The notes under the pieces were generated by a model, which was not told the origin of the DNA, did not search any database, and saw nothing but the letters and a program-made list of their open reading frames with translations. Shown piece after piece: positions 34,408-43,221 of a stretch of 64,000 nucleotides of DNA. A program made the position numbers and the translations under genes. Numbering within the stretch: position 1 is the first letter of the stretch; every line of letters starts with the position of its first letter. Source of the DNA: Tigriopus japonicus (taxonomy: Eukaryota > Arthropoda > Copepoda > Harpacticoida > Harpacticidae); the NCBI GenBank assembly GCA_010645155.1, contig CM021322.1, positions 6,066,308-6,130,307 on the forward strand. Reading direction: 5' to 3'.

Positions 34408-36426
34408 TTATTTGACATGTCGCCATTTCCGCTCGAGAACTATTACCGCAAAGGACATGATAACGCCCAACATCAACACACCAAAAGGAAACACGAGATG
34501 GGCATAATCAAGGCTAATGAGCATATTGCTCTGCTCCTCTTCGTACATAGATTCCTGTGGCCACCACTTATGTAAAAGATTATCGATTAGTCCAGATTCA
34601 CCCATTTTCATCAAATGATAGTCAAACCATCGAGTCAGTCTGGAATTCTTCTCGAATCCAAACGCAAACGGCACGCTAAATGCTTTGGTCAAGGGATGTG
34701 CTTTGATCCTGGTAAGTCCATGAAGGGAAGTCTTGAGACCAAAATACACGTTCTTGGGATCATATTCTAAAAGTCTATGGACCTCCTCAATTGACTTGAG
34801 TTGAGTCTCGGGTTTATTGACCATTGTTTGTTGGTAGATCGTGTGCAAAGTCGAGCCCGGTTCAGCATGCTTTAGTCGCTCAGCTTCCGAAGTTGTTCCC
34901 AAAATGATCATTTGCATTTTGTATTCCAATACATCGTCGAGGCTTGTGATTTGGTTCCCATCGGTATGAACAGTCATATGCGAAGTCAAGCCCGCACAAA
35001 AGAAGACAAAAACCATGAACGAGCTCAAACATGTGGTCAAGTACAAAGCTCGCCCATACACGGTTAGGATTCGTAACTTTGGATAATCTCTTTGAAGAAA
35101 ACAAATAAGTACCACTGCCAAAGCATTTCCAAGGGATAAGTTTTGTTGCGTGGAGTGGAACTGTTCCAATTGGAGCCGACTTAAACCGTGAAAATACAAG
35201 GCCAAAACTAAGATCAAGATAAACAATGATATCCAAAGTACGGGATGAAATATAGACAAATATCCCGAAATATTGATGGCTTTGTGATCATAGCCAAAGA
35301 GGCTTAATTCGTCCAAATAGAAAGGATTTCCAAAATCGATAACTTTAGCTCTTTCAGTGGTTATGGACAAAGGTGCCGCAGCCAAATGACAAACTCGGTC
35401 TTTCAGCATTCGCACAATTCCATTCCAAGAATTGTTTTCATCCATTCCACCCCATTCACGGTCTGGTGGGGACATGTATTCGTAGGTGAAGTTCAAAAAC
35501 GAGCTCAATATTTTCATTATGTCGGGAAGAAAACCAATGGCTTTGGTCGTATTGCATCCTGTTTCGGGGAAAATTATGAAAGGTGGCCATGGTAGATGAG
35601 CCACTCGCAAATGAGCACCATTCAGAGCATTGAGAGATTGTCGGATTCCAATGTCGCTGATGCCTGGAACACTATAGAACCCTTGCTCAGAGTTCCACCA
35701 ACCTACTTGCATGGTCAATGGGGGTAAACCCTCATAGAGGGTCATTGTTCCTGTTCCATTGATCGATATTCTGTAGCTCACGAACACGTCCAAATCATTC
35801 TTGTTGATCCACTCCGTACTCTGTTCTTCACCAGTATTAAAAGGTTGCAAAATGTTGAGAACATCAGATTTTTTATTGTAGTTGGTCTGGAATTGTTCTG
35901 GCAAGAGCCACATGACATTTTGAAAGCGATTTGGCGTTGGAAAATGTGGCGTCGTGGCTTTTTGCAGGAAATCCGTCAGTAAAGAAGGATGTGAAAAGCT
36001 AATAAGAACCACTGATCCTCCAAATTTAGAGCTTTTAGGACTCCCTGTGGTACTTAAAGATGTCATCAAAGCATCTGATAATGGTTGGTTATGTGTTGGA
36101 GATTTCGCCCAATTTGTTTCGTTAATTTCTTTGCCCAAAAGAGCAATTAAGTCCTCAATTTCTTCACAATCCTTAATATTAGTAACTGACACTAGCAGTC
36201 GATCCAAAAAAAGTGAAGGGATCCAAGGGTTCTTGGCCAACTGAAACAATTGTTCCATTTGAGACTTTGTCATAATATGAACAATGAGTCGACTTGGCCA
36301 TACCTTTCCAAGGTCTGACCACAATCCAAGTAGATCGGACGTACTATCCAATTGAGCCCTAACACATGAACACAAACCGCAATTGAGGATCCAAAATTGG
36401 CACACGTTCGTTATCCACCGCGACAT
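34408..36426 (-). CDS. Ionotropic receptor (IR-type iGluR homologue)
   Basis: An intronless 672-codon frame from ATG 36426 to a stop at 34408. It has a signal peptide (WITNVCQFWILNCGLC), a divergent N-terminal region, then a ligand-binding lobe S1 (LRVAHLPWPPFIIF, IGFLPDIMKILSSF, SITTERAKVIDFGNPFY). Membrane segments follow: M1 (VLWISLFILILVLALYF), a pore loop (GNALAVVLICFLQRDY) and M2 (FMVFVFFCAGLTSHMTV). Next come lobe S2 and M3 near the C-terminus (FPFGVLMLGVIMSFAVIV). The Arg in TTER is the position that contacts the ligand alpha-carboxyl in glutamate receptors. Arthropod IRs are mostly chemosensory cation channels in sensory cilia and usually work with co-receptors such as IR25a. Lack of introns and divergence suggest a lineage-specific (divergent) IR. 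Specificity unknown. Confidence 0.85.
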   Translation of the reverse strand: MSRWITNVCQFWILNCGLCSCVRAQLDSTSDLLGLWSDLGKVWPSRLIVHIMTKSQMEQLFQLAKNPWIPSLFLDRLLVSVTNIKDCEEIEDLIALLGKEINETNWAKSPTHNQPLSDALMTSLSTTGSPKSSKFGGSVVLISFSHPSLLTDFLQKATTPHFPTPNRFQNVMWLLPEQFQTNYNKKSDVLNILQPFNTGEEQSTEWINKNDLDVFVSYRISINGTGTMTLYEGLPPLTMQVGWWNSEQGFYSVPGISDIGIRQSLNALNGAHLRVAHLPWPPFIIFPETGCNTTKAIGFLPDIMKILSSFLNFTYEYMSPPDREWGGMDENNSWNGIVRMLKDRVCHLAAAPLSITTERAKVIDFGNPFYLDELSLFGYDHKAINISGYLSIFHPVLWISLFILILVLALYFHGLSRLQLEQFHSTQQNLSLGNALAVVLICFLQRDYPKLRILTVYGRALYLTTCLSSFMVFVFFCAGLTSHMTVHTDGNQITSLDDVLEYKMQMIILGTTSEAERLKHAEPGSTLHTIYQQTMVNKPETQLKSIEEVHRLLEYDPKNVYFGLKTSLHGLTRIKAHPLTKAFSVPFAFGFEKNSRLTRWFDYHLMKMGESGLIDNLLHKWWPQESMYEEEQSNMLISLDYAHLVFPFGVLMLGVIMSFAVIVLERKWRHVK

Positions 36427-36429
36427 TTT

Positions 36430-37560
36430 ATCGACTGATTGCTAAAAAAAACTCTTGTCATTTCATCAAATTCAAAATGAGCCCTTTCAGTTGTTTTCCC
36501 ATTAAATTGATTTCCCAGAGCTCTAAGTGTAATGGAATAATAAATTTATAAATGATTCGTGCATAAAATTTACTCATTCGTTGCTTCTCCAAAAACCGTT
36601 TCCAACAACGATCAATTCCATTGATAATATAAAATATATTATTTTTTAATTATTTCAACTTCTTTGTTTCCGGTCAATAGTGACGAAATTCCCACCACAA
36701 AGCCACTGTCTTAAACTGTCAAAGAAAATGCTTAACACTGAACACTATTTAAACAAAAGTCAAGACTAGTATGCAAGGCATTATATAGCTCAAGCACGGG
36801 CTAAACTCACATTTCCATCATAAATTTGAAACCAAATTAGGTTCTAGAGTCAAAATTATACCCTACTGTCAAGTTCTCCCCTTGGGCTTCCAAGATATGC
36901 CGAGAAGAATACAATCATGTCCATGGAAAAGTGGCCTTTTTCCTTTGACCTTTTTCCTGTGACAGTTTTACAGTGTGACCTTCTTACCGCTTTCTACCTT
37001 TAAAATTTCTACCTTTGAGCCTTAAATTTCTATTTCTCCTTATGCCTCAAATATCAAAAATACATGGGAAACTTGGAATCCAACCACTTTAACTGTGAAA
37101 AGCCTAAATTGCTCAAATTCTCACCATCCACCAACCGTTTCCAAACAAGCCGTTTTTCTTGTTTCATCCGCCGGCGATAAGGTTTTTGAAGATATTACTC
37201 TATCCTCCCGTGAATTCTTAATTTTACTCTAAATTATTTTGTAATTTGCTTGAAATCTACATAAAATGGTTGATTCCTCAAGTATATTCAAACTCAAGAC
37301 TATTCATATCACTGTCCGTGACAGCATCAGATTGGTTCTCCATCTGAAGATTGACGTTTAACACTTCACTTGAGAAGATCGGGGAGAGGAATAGAATCGA
37401 ACCTGTCACCTCTCTCGCATTGGGAAATTGCGCTCACAACCTTACTATGTCTCCTCCACGTCATCTTATGTGGCCCATGCCAGCTTATGCTTTTTAAAGT
37501 ATCATGAAAAAAAAGGTTAGTTCAAACCAGCGTGTTGAATGAACCAAGTTGAATGAAGTT
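36430..37560. other. Intergenic region with two repeat fragments
   Basis: About 1.1 kb, AT-rich. At 36930-36990 there are strings such as TTTGACCTTTTTCCTGTGAC, related to the minisatellite-ended element at 62.3-62.9 kb. At 37383-37457 the minus strand is tRNA-like (separate entry). No gene seen. Confidence 0.5.
37383..37457 (-). repeat. tRNA-derived sequence (SINE head or tRNA pseudogene)
   Basis: On the minus strand the 75 bases begin GGAGGAGACATAGTAAGG, contain a B box (GGTTCGATTCT) at the correct place and end CCTCTCC, which can pair with the start apart from one mismatch. The D-arm/A box is only partly conserved and the anticodon loop is not clean. This fits a SINE head or decayed tRNA better than a working tRNA gene. 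It lies just 5' of the LINE fragment. Confidence 0.4.
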
Positions 37561-37564
37561 TCCA

Positions 37565-39203
37565 GTTTCCCTCAATTTCCCCAACTTGGGAGGTGCGTTT
37601 TTCAAAATTTCTTAAACGCACCTCCCAAGTTATTGCCCCCTTTTTATCCTATTTAATGAAACGCTCCCTGTTAGAAGGCAAGATCCCTACTGCGTTAAAA
37701 ATGGCTCATGTTATCCCCATATACAAGGGAGGGGACAGAAGTCAGCCGGGAAACTATAGACCTATTTCGTTAATTCAAAAATATTTCAAAAATATTTGAA
37801 AAAATTGTTAAAAAAACACTTATTGAATATCTTGATACTCAAGATAGCATTCCAGACAAGCAACATGGATTTCGCACTGGTTTTAGCACAATGACACAAT
37901 TAGTTCAGCACTTTGACGACATAATAGAGGGACTACAGCAAAATGATTGCGTCGATGTTGTTTATTTGGACTTTGCGAAAGCGTTTGACAAAGTGGACCA
38001 CAATCTGCTGCTTCGGTGTTTGACCAATCTTGGAATAAAATGTAAGGTCCTTACATGGCTAAAAAACTTTCTGACAAACCGCACCCAAAGGGTGAAAATT
38101 GAAGGAACCCTTGGGTACTCTCACCAGGTCTTGTCAGGTGTTCCTCAGGGTTCAATCTTAGGCCCGATTTTATTTGTACTCTTTATTGCCCCGCTACAAA
38201 AATTACCTTTCAAATCGTCAATTTCCTCGTATGCTGACGATACAAAACTAGTTTTTGGCAGAAACTCGCAAAATTCAAAGAATCTCCAGGCTGACTTAGA
38301 CCGGCTATATAAGTGGGTTTCAGAGCACAATATGGAATTAAATGGAGAAAAATTCAAGTGTATGACTTTTGACCCTAATGGTGTAGGCTTAACTATATAT
38401 ACAGATAATCGTCAATGCCCTATAGTTACGGTACACACCATAAAAGATCTGGGAGTAATCATAGAGGATAATGGAAAATTTGAAGAACACGTTAAAACCA
38501 AAGTGATCAAAGCGTTCCAAACATGTGGATGGATTTATCGAACTTTCCAGTCCAGAGACCCCTTCATCATGAAAAATCTTTATAAATCAATTGTCCAACC
38601 TCATCTGGAATATGCCTCCCCAATTTGGGCTCCAATGAGCGCGGCAGGATTAAACAAGATTGAAAGGGTTCAACGATGCTTTACCCGCTGTATTGACGGT
38701 ATGCACAATTTAGATTATTGGGAAAGGCTGCAAAAGCTGGAATTATATAGTGTTCAACGGCGGTACGAAAGATATCAAATTCTTTACGTTTTCAAATGTA
38801 TACACGGCTACTGCCCAAACCCAGGAATAGGGTACACGATTAGCGAGAGGAGAGGTATTACATGTATCCCAAGGTATAAAGCTTCTTCAATTGACAATAA
38901 GTTGCAAAAAAATCTAAAGACGTTTTCAGTTTTAAATCGAGCCCCCAACCTGTACAACCTTCTTCCTCAACATCTCAGACGAATCTACACATTAGATGAT
39001 TCTTTGTCAAGTTTCAAACGTGATTTGGATCGTTTCCTACAAACTGTCCCTGACCAACCCTATATACAGGGGTGCCCAAAAGCGGCAAATTCAAATTCGT
39101 TGGATGACCAAATATTTTATAAAAGCTAACACCTAAAATTGCAGGGAAATCATTCCCTTGCATCGGTTAAAAACCCGTGAACGAGCAAGGAAAAAAAAAA
39201 AAA
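37565..39203 (+). mobile_element. 5'-truncated non-LTR retrotransposon (CR1/Jockey-like)
   Basis: Only the reverse-transcriptase half and tail of the second ORF remain. Reading begins near 37565 with VIPIYKGGDRSQPGNYRPIS, changes frame at 37.79 kb, and continues through DVVYLDFAKAFDKVDH, SGVPQGSILGPILF and the catalytic YADDTKL to a stop at 39127. The end has the thumb and C-terminal region (LGVIIEDN, QPHLEYASPIWAP) typical of CR1- and Jockey-like LINEs. An A-rich run at 39190-39203 may be the 3' tail. There is no endonuclease domain and no ORF1, so it cannot move itself. Family choice between CR1, Rex and Jockey is not certain. Confidence 0.85.
37593..39129 (+). pseudogene. Reverse transcriptase of LINE copy, frameshifted
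   Basis: The reverse-transcriptase frame is open at 37593-37799 and again at 37891-39129 (412 codons), in different phases. The cause is visible: an 11-base unit TTCAAAAATAT occurs twice in tandem at 37774-37784 and 37785-37795. One extra unit shifts the frame by two bases and brings in a stop. Apart from this and the 5' loss, the domain has no internal stop, so the copy is fairly young. Confidence 0.8.
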
Positions 39204-39777
39204 TACCCAACGCTCCTCCTTGTACTATTAAATATCTCTTTACAACTCCTTACAATAGTTCAGGCTCTTTTTTGATCAAAAGCCTATCTCTTGTGGAACC
39301 TTAAGAGACTGAGCAAAGGTGCGATTCTTGCTTAAAAGTAAATAAAAAGGAGACTTTTTTCCTTGAAGTTTTCCTCGGTCTTTAAGCAAAAAAGGAATGT
39401 GTTTTTTTTCAAAGCAGGATACCGATATTTCAACCCAAGAAATGGTTGGAACGCAGAGGAGACATTCCCAAATGGTATTCCAATAAAAGTCTGAAAAAAA
39501 CCTTACAGAAAAATGGTGTTTTTTTTTAAATCAAAACTTAGTTCAACTCGGATAAAAATAAATCTCTGACCCCTTATCATGAGCAACTCTTGATCAAAAT
39601 GGTTAAAAATGCCATAAAAACTGATGGGATCTATTGTCAACTTATCAAATCATAAATGCTTAAGAAAGAAGAATAAAGAAAAATAAAGAAGATACGCAAT
39701 TTACTTATTTCTTGTAAAAGGGACTTTCAAAGTGCAAGTAAATTTAGACTTGGCATGAAGTTATCAGAGATCTTTGG

Positions 39778-39783
39778 TTTATT
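39778..39783 (-). terminator. Poly(A) signal of the GPCR gene
   Basis: AATAAA on the minus strand, about 75 bases past the stop codon of the receptor. Confidence 0.5.
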
Positions 39784-39857
39784 TGGAAATAGCAATACAT
39801 GCACGTAAGTACAATCACAAAAGAAAATCTTGGGCGAGGCAAAGCAATCGATTGCCG

Positions 39858-41144
39858 CTACGGAATATCTGATCCAAACCGTTCCCTAGTCCCAAAGGAA
39901 AAGTTTTTTTCTGACTCCAGGGAAAACGTTTTGGTTAGGTTAAGATGAGACTTATATATAGTCTTGGGAGATTGGAATTTCGCCCTATGCTCAGCTTTAC
40001 TTTGACCAACGTCAATCGACTGGATATCACATTGGTCGCGTTTCATCTGTGTGGAAGCCCTTTGAGGAGCTCCTCGAAACGGACGACCAAAACTCACACG
40101 GATTTCTTCATGGGTGTCTTCTTTCCAACAGAACACTTTACAAAACACTCGCCGGAATTTCATACCGAACGTGATGTAAACTACAACATTTACAGACGAA
40201 TTGAGGACCACCATGAAATTTGAGATCTGGGTGAGTTCGACGGCATCGTATTGAAAATGTTCGGCGATATTTGAAACCATGGCTGGAGCATTGCAGATCA
40301 TAAAGATAGTGACCACCACCAACAACATGATGGCCACGCTCTGTTCCTTCTTTTCAGAATTGCTCATGCGAATTCGCTCTTGCTTGGCCTTTTGAATTTC
40401 GCGCGCAATCTTCAAGTTCAAAACAAACATAACCAGGAAAGGGAAGGCGTACATAACAAGCATATAAAGCCAATTCATGTACATGCTGATGTACAAATGG
40501 TTCTCGCGCAAGTCCGTCGCAATCAACGAAAACATAAAATTGCCCTCTTCGTCATGGATCTTCTTGTGAGAAAACTCGAAGAACCGAGTCACATTGTACA
40601 GGATGGCAAACAGAAAGACCATCATTACACACCGTTTAGCCCTTCCATAGGTACACAGAGACCGGGATCTCAAAGGCCAACATACCACCAGGTAGCGCTC
40701 GAGAGTGATGATCATGGTTAGATACACGGAAGAAGTTTGCGCAATCATGGCAATTGGGTAAATAATTGGAGTGACAAGTGGAAAGAAATTGATCCAAATT
40801 GAGCCACTGTCCACCTCCAAATATATTTGAATGGCCGGGGTTGAGAAGAGAACAAGCGCCGATATGATTAACGAGATATCCACAAAACACAAACCAATGA
40901 GTAGGCAATTAATGTTGTTTTTCATACAAGGCTTGAAAAGCACAATCAAGCAAGAGATGTTGCCCAAAATTCCAGCACAACCAACGATGGAGACCAGTAA
41001 GCCGTGCACAATGAATTCAAAAATGGGCTGGACAAAATAGTGTACAATTGATTCTGTTTCATCGTCAGTGGTATTCAGATGGTAATCTGTGATAACTGAC
41101 TTCAAATCCAAGTATTCGCCAAGGAGGGACGAATTTGTGTCCAT
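39858..41144 (-). CDS. Rhodopsin-family GPCR, FMRFamide-receptor-like
   Basis: An intronless 428-codon frame from ATG 41144. A glycosylatable N-terminus (MDTNSSLLG) is followed by seven hydrophobic segments: IVHGLLVSIVGCAGILGNI (with the conserved GN of TM1), CLLIGLCFVDISLIISALVL, SVYLTMIITLERYLVVCWP (ERY in place of DRY, then CWP), CVMMVFLFAILYNVTRF, YMLVMYAFPFLVMFVLNL, VAIMLLVVVTIFMICNAPA and ISNFMVVLNSSVNVVVYI. TM7 has NSSVNVVVY rather than NPxxY; this variant occurs in arthropod FMRFamide-type receptors. Intracellular loop 3 is short and basic (IQKAKQERIRMSNSEKK), and the C-terminal tail has Cys and Ser/Thr sites. Family-level assignment to neuropeptide (FMRFamide-like) receptors is likely; the ligand is not determinable here. 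Confidence 0.82.
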   Translation of the reverse strand: MDTNSSLLGEYLDLKSVITDYHLNTTDDETESIVHYFVQPIFEFIVHGLLVSIVGCAGILGNISCLIVLFKPCMKNNINCLLIGLCFVDISLIISALVLFSTPAIQIYLEVDSGSIWINFFPLVTPIIYPIAMIAQTSSVYLTMIITLERYLVVCWPLRSRSLCTYGRAKRCVMMVFLFAILYNVTRFFEFSHKKIHDEEGNFMFSLIATDLRENHLYISMYMNWLYMLVMYAFPFLVMFVLNLKIAREIQKAKQERIRMSNSEKKEQSVAIMLLVVVTIFMICNAPAMVSNIAEHFQYDAVELTQISNFMVVLNSSVNVVVYITFGMKFRRVFCKVFCWKEDTHEEIRVSFGRPFRGAPQRASTQMKRDQCDIQSIDVGQSKAEHRAKFQSPKTIYKSHLNLTKTFSLESEKNFSFGTRERFGSDIP

Positions 41145-41149
41145 GTCTT

Positions 41150-42710
41150 TGAGGTGACTGATGATGTTTTCTATTCAGCACTATTGAGCGAAAAAATACT
41201 TAGCGCTCTGAATAGTGAGGCAGAAAGAGTCACCACAACATGTAGGTAAATGAACCGCCAAAAGCGGATAGAAGTTTCTGACAATGGAACGATGCTCTCT
41301 TTGACATCCAGATTAAGCTCAAGGTTGATAAATATCGCGAAAATTAATGTTTTCCCCCATGATGGTTTTTTTCGAACGTTTTGAGCGTTTTCAAGTGATT
41401 TAACCGATTTAACATATAAAAACTTTTTCCCGGATTGAAGATCTAAAAATTGTTTTTAGGGAACTAATGAAAACTCCGGGAAAAAAAATAAAGCTCAAAG
41501 AACGAGCACAAACATTTTCCAGAGAAAACCAACAAATTTAAAACAAACAAAAGAAAACTGAAATTTTTTTTAATTAATTCAAATCGGTGGCAAATTTATT
41601 TTGTTTGGGACTTTATTTGTATAAATTGGTTGAACATCAATGCAAATTTTGTGAAGTACTGTGAGTTAAAAAAACGATTTTGGTCCAAACTGACCGTGTT
41701 TTTGCATATTATTACAAAACATAGAAAAATGAAGAATTTTAATTTGTTCAATAAGATCGAACATTACTTGCTTGGGAATTTGCGTTTTCATATACATGGA
41801 GCGATTTTTTGCTATTTTGGGTCAAAAAACAGACTAGTTAAACTCAAATAACAAATCAGTAACATATTTTCATGTAATTTCGATTCAACAGGTATCTATA
41901 ATATATATAATGTGCTCTAAAAGAGTATTGACTAGGTTTGCAAAAAGTAGGTTATTTTATATTTTTTAGGTATATAACTTTAAATCGAGCCCTAACTTTG
42001 AAAAACGCAATAAATCAAAGTTGTCCCGCTTGGTTTCCTGGGTCCAAAACAAATCTCATAGTATTTGGGAATTACCATTCAAACTTGATATGAATTTTTC
42101 AATACCGTGCGAGCTAAAGCAAATTTTGGCAAACATCTTGGCATTGAAATCAGGGTAATGGTGACGATGTGAGGTCCGAATGAAAGAACAACAAAGGAGT
42201 GTTGCCAGATATTTCAAAATCAGTAGTTTCAAGTTAAGTAATGGCAAATGCCAATTAACAGAAAACACTTACCTTTCATTTTAAATATGTTCCACTTTCA
42301 AAACATAAAAAAACGTCTTAAGATATTGCCCAAAGGAAAATTGTCACTGTTCAAACAAGCAGGTTTGATCTGAAATTCATTCTTGCAAGTTAAGTATTCT
42401 ATGTAGAACACCTGCATTGCTTTGAATCATTACTACTTAGGTTTTCAAATTTGTTTGCTGAACTGCCAAAGCATGACAGTAACAATTTGCTTCCATCTAG
42501 CCAAATCTGACCCTCTTTTTGATATTTTCTGGCATGATTTGTTCGTAAAGTTCTGGTATCACTGGTTCGCTCTTTTGACCGGACCTCTCATCGTCACCAT
42601 TGCCGAAATCAGAACGTTGTCCAACTTTTGTGTTGAGGTCATGTGACCGGTAATCCACGTCATCACAAGGCCCATATGGAATTTAGCTCCAGTCAAATTT
42701 GAAATAGTGC
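41150..42710. repeat. AT-rich intergenic region with a single arm of the 6.6-kb foldback family
   Basis: About 41690-42115 matches the right arm of the element in peroxidase intron 4: GTTTTCATATACATGGAGCG, TTGGTTTCCTGGGTC, CTCATAGTATTTGGGAAT and ACCGTGCGAG have near-identical counterparts at 7400-7730 in the same orientation. I did not find an opposite arm, so this is a solo arm or an unresolved end. The remainder of the interval shows no gene. Confidence 0.6.
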
Positions 42711-43221
42711 ACGTAGCATCCCAGCGCAAAACAGCTTGCAAAATTTTGGAGGTGATCAATTGAAAGCTGTGAACTGTCTTTCCTGTTTTGAATTCAACAA
42801 GCTGACCGCACATGAATGTGTTCGAACTTGACCCCGTCTCAATCATAGTCAAGACTAGAGGACTATATTTGTTATAGAGTCGGGTAAAGGACTGGCACGA
42901 TTTTTGAGCTTTGTATGCTCCTCAGGCTGCGCCACAATCGCTACAAAAACTACCATGATCAGAGCTCTTCCAGTCTCTCCAAAACTTTAATGCAAAATTA
43001 CTCATTATGAACAGAAATTATTCTAAGTTTTTGGGTTCTACGTCTTGCATCCAACACTCAATTTGAGTTAGCATGGTCTAGTAACTGGCCACCAAAGAAG
43101 TAGAGCATTGCATTATATTAAATGGCGCTGAAGGGAAGTCACCACGTCAAAAACTGGAAACACTAAAACCAGGTGGCGTCCTGGTGCCGACTTGAGGAAC
43201 TGTCCACCTCTCTATAGTTCG

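Noticed and set aside
37383..37457. A functional tRNA gene
   Set aside because: The anticodon arm and A box are poor and the acceptor stem has a mismatch; a SINE head or pseudogene is more likely.
37593..39129. An intact, mobile LINE
   Set aside because: The 5' part including the endonuclease and ORF1 is missing and an 11-base duplication breaks the reverse-transcriptase frame.
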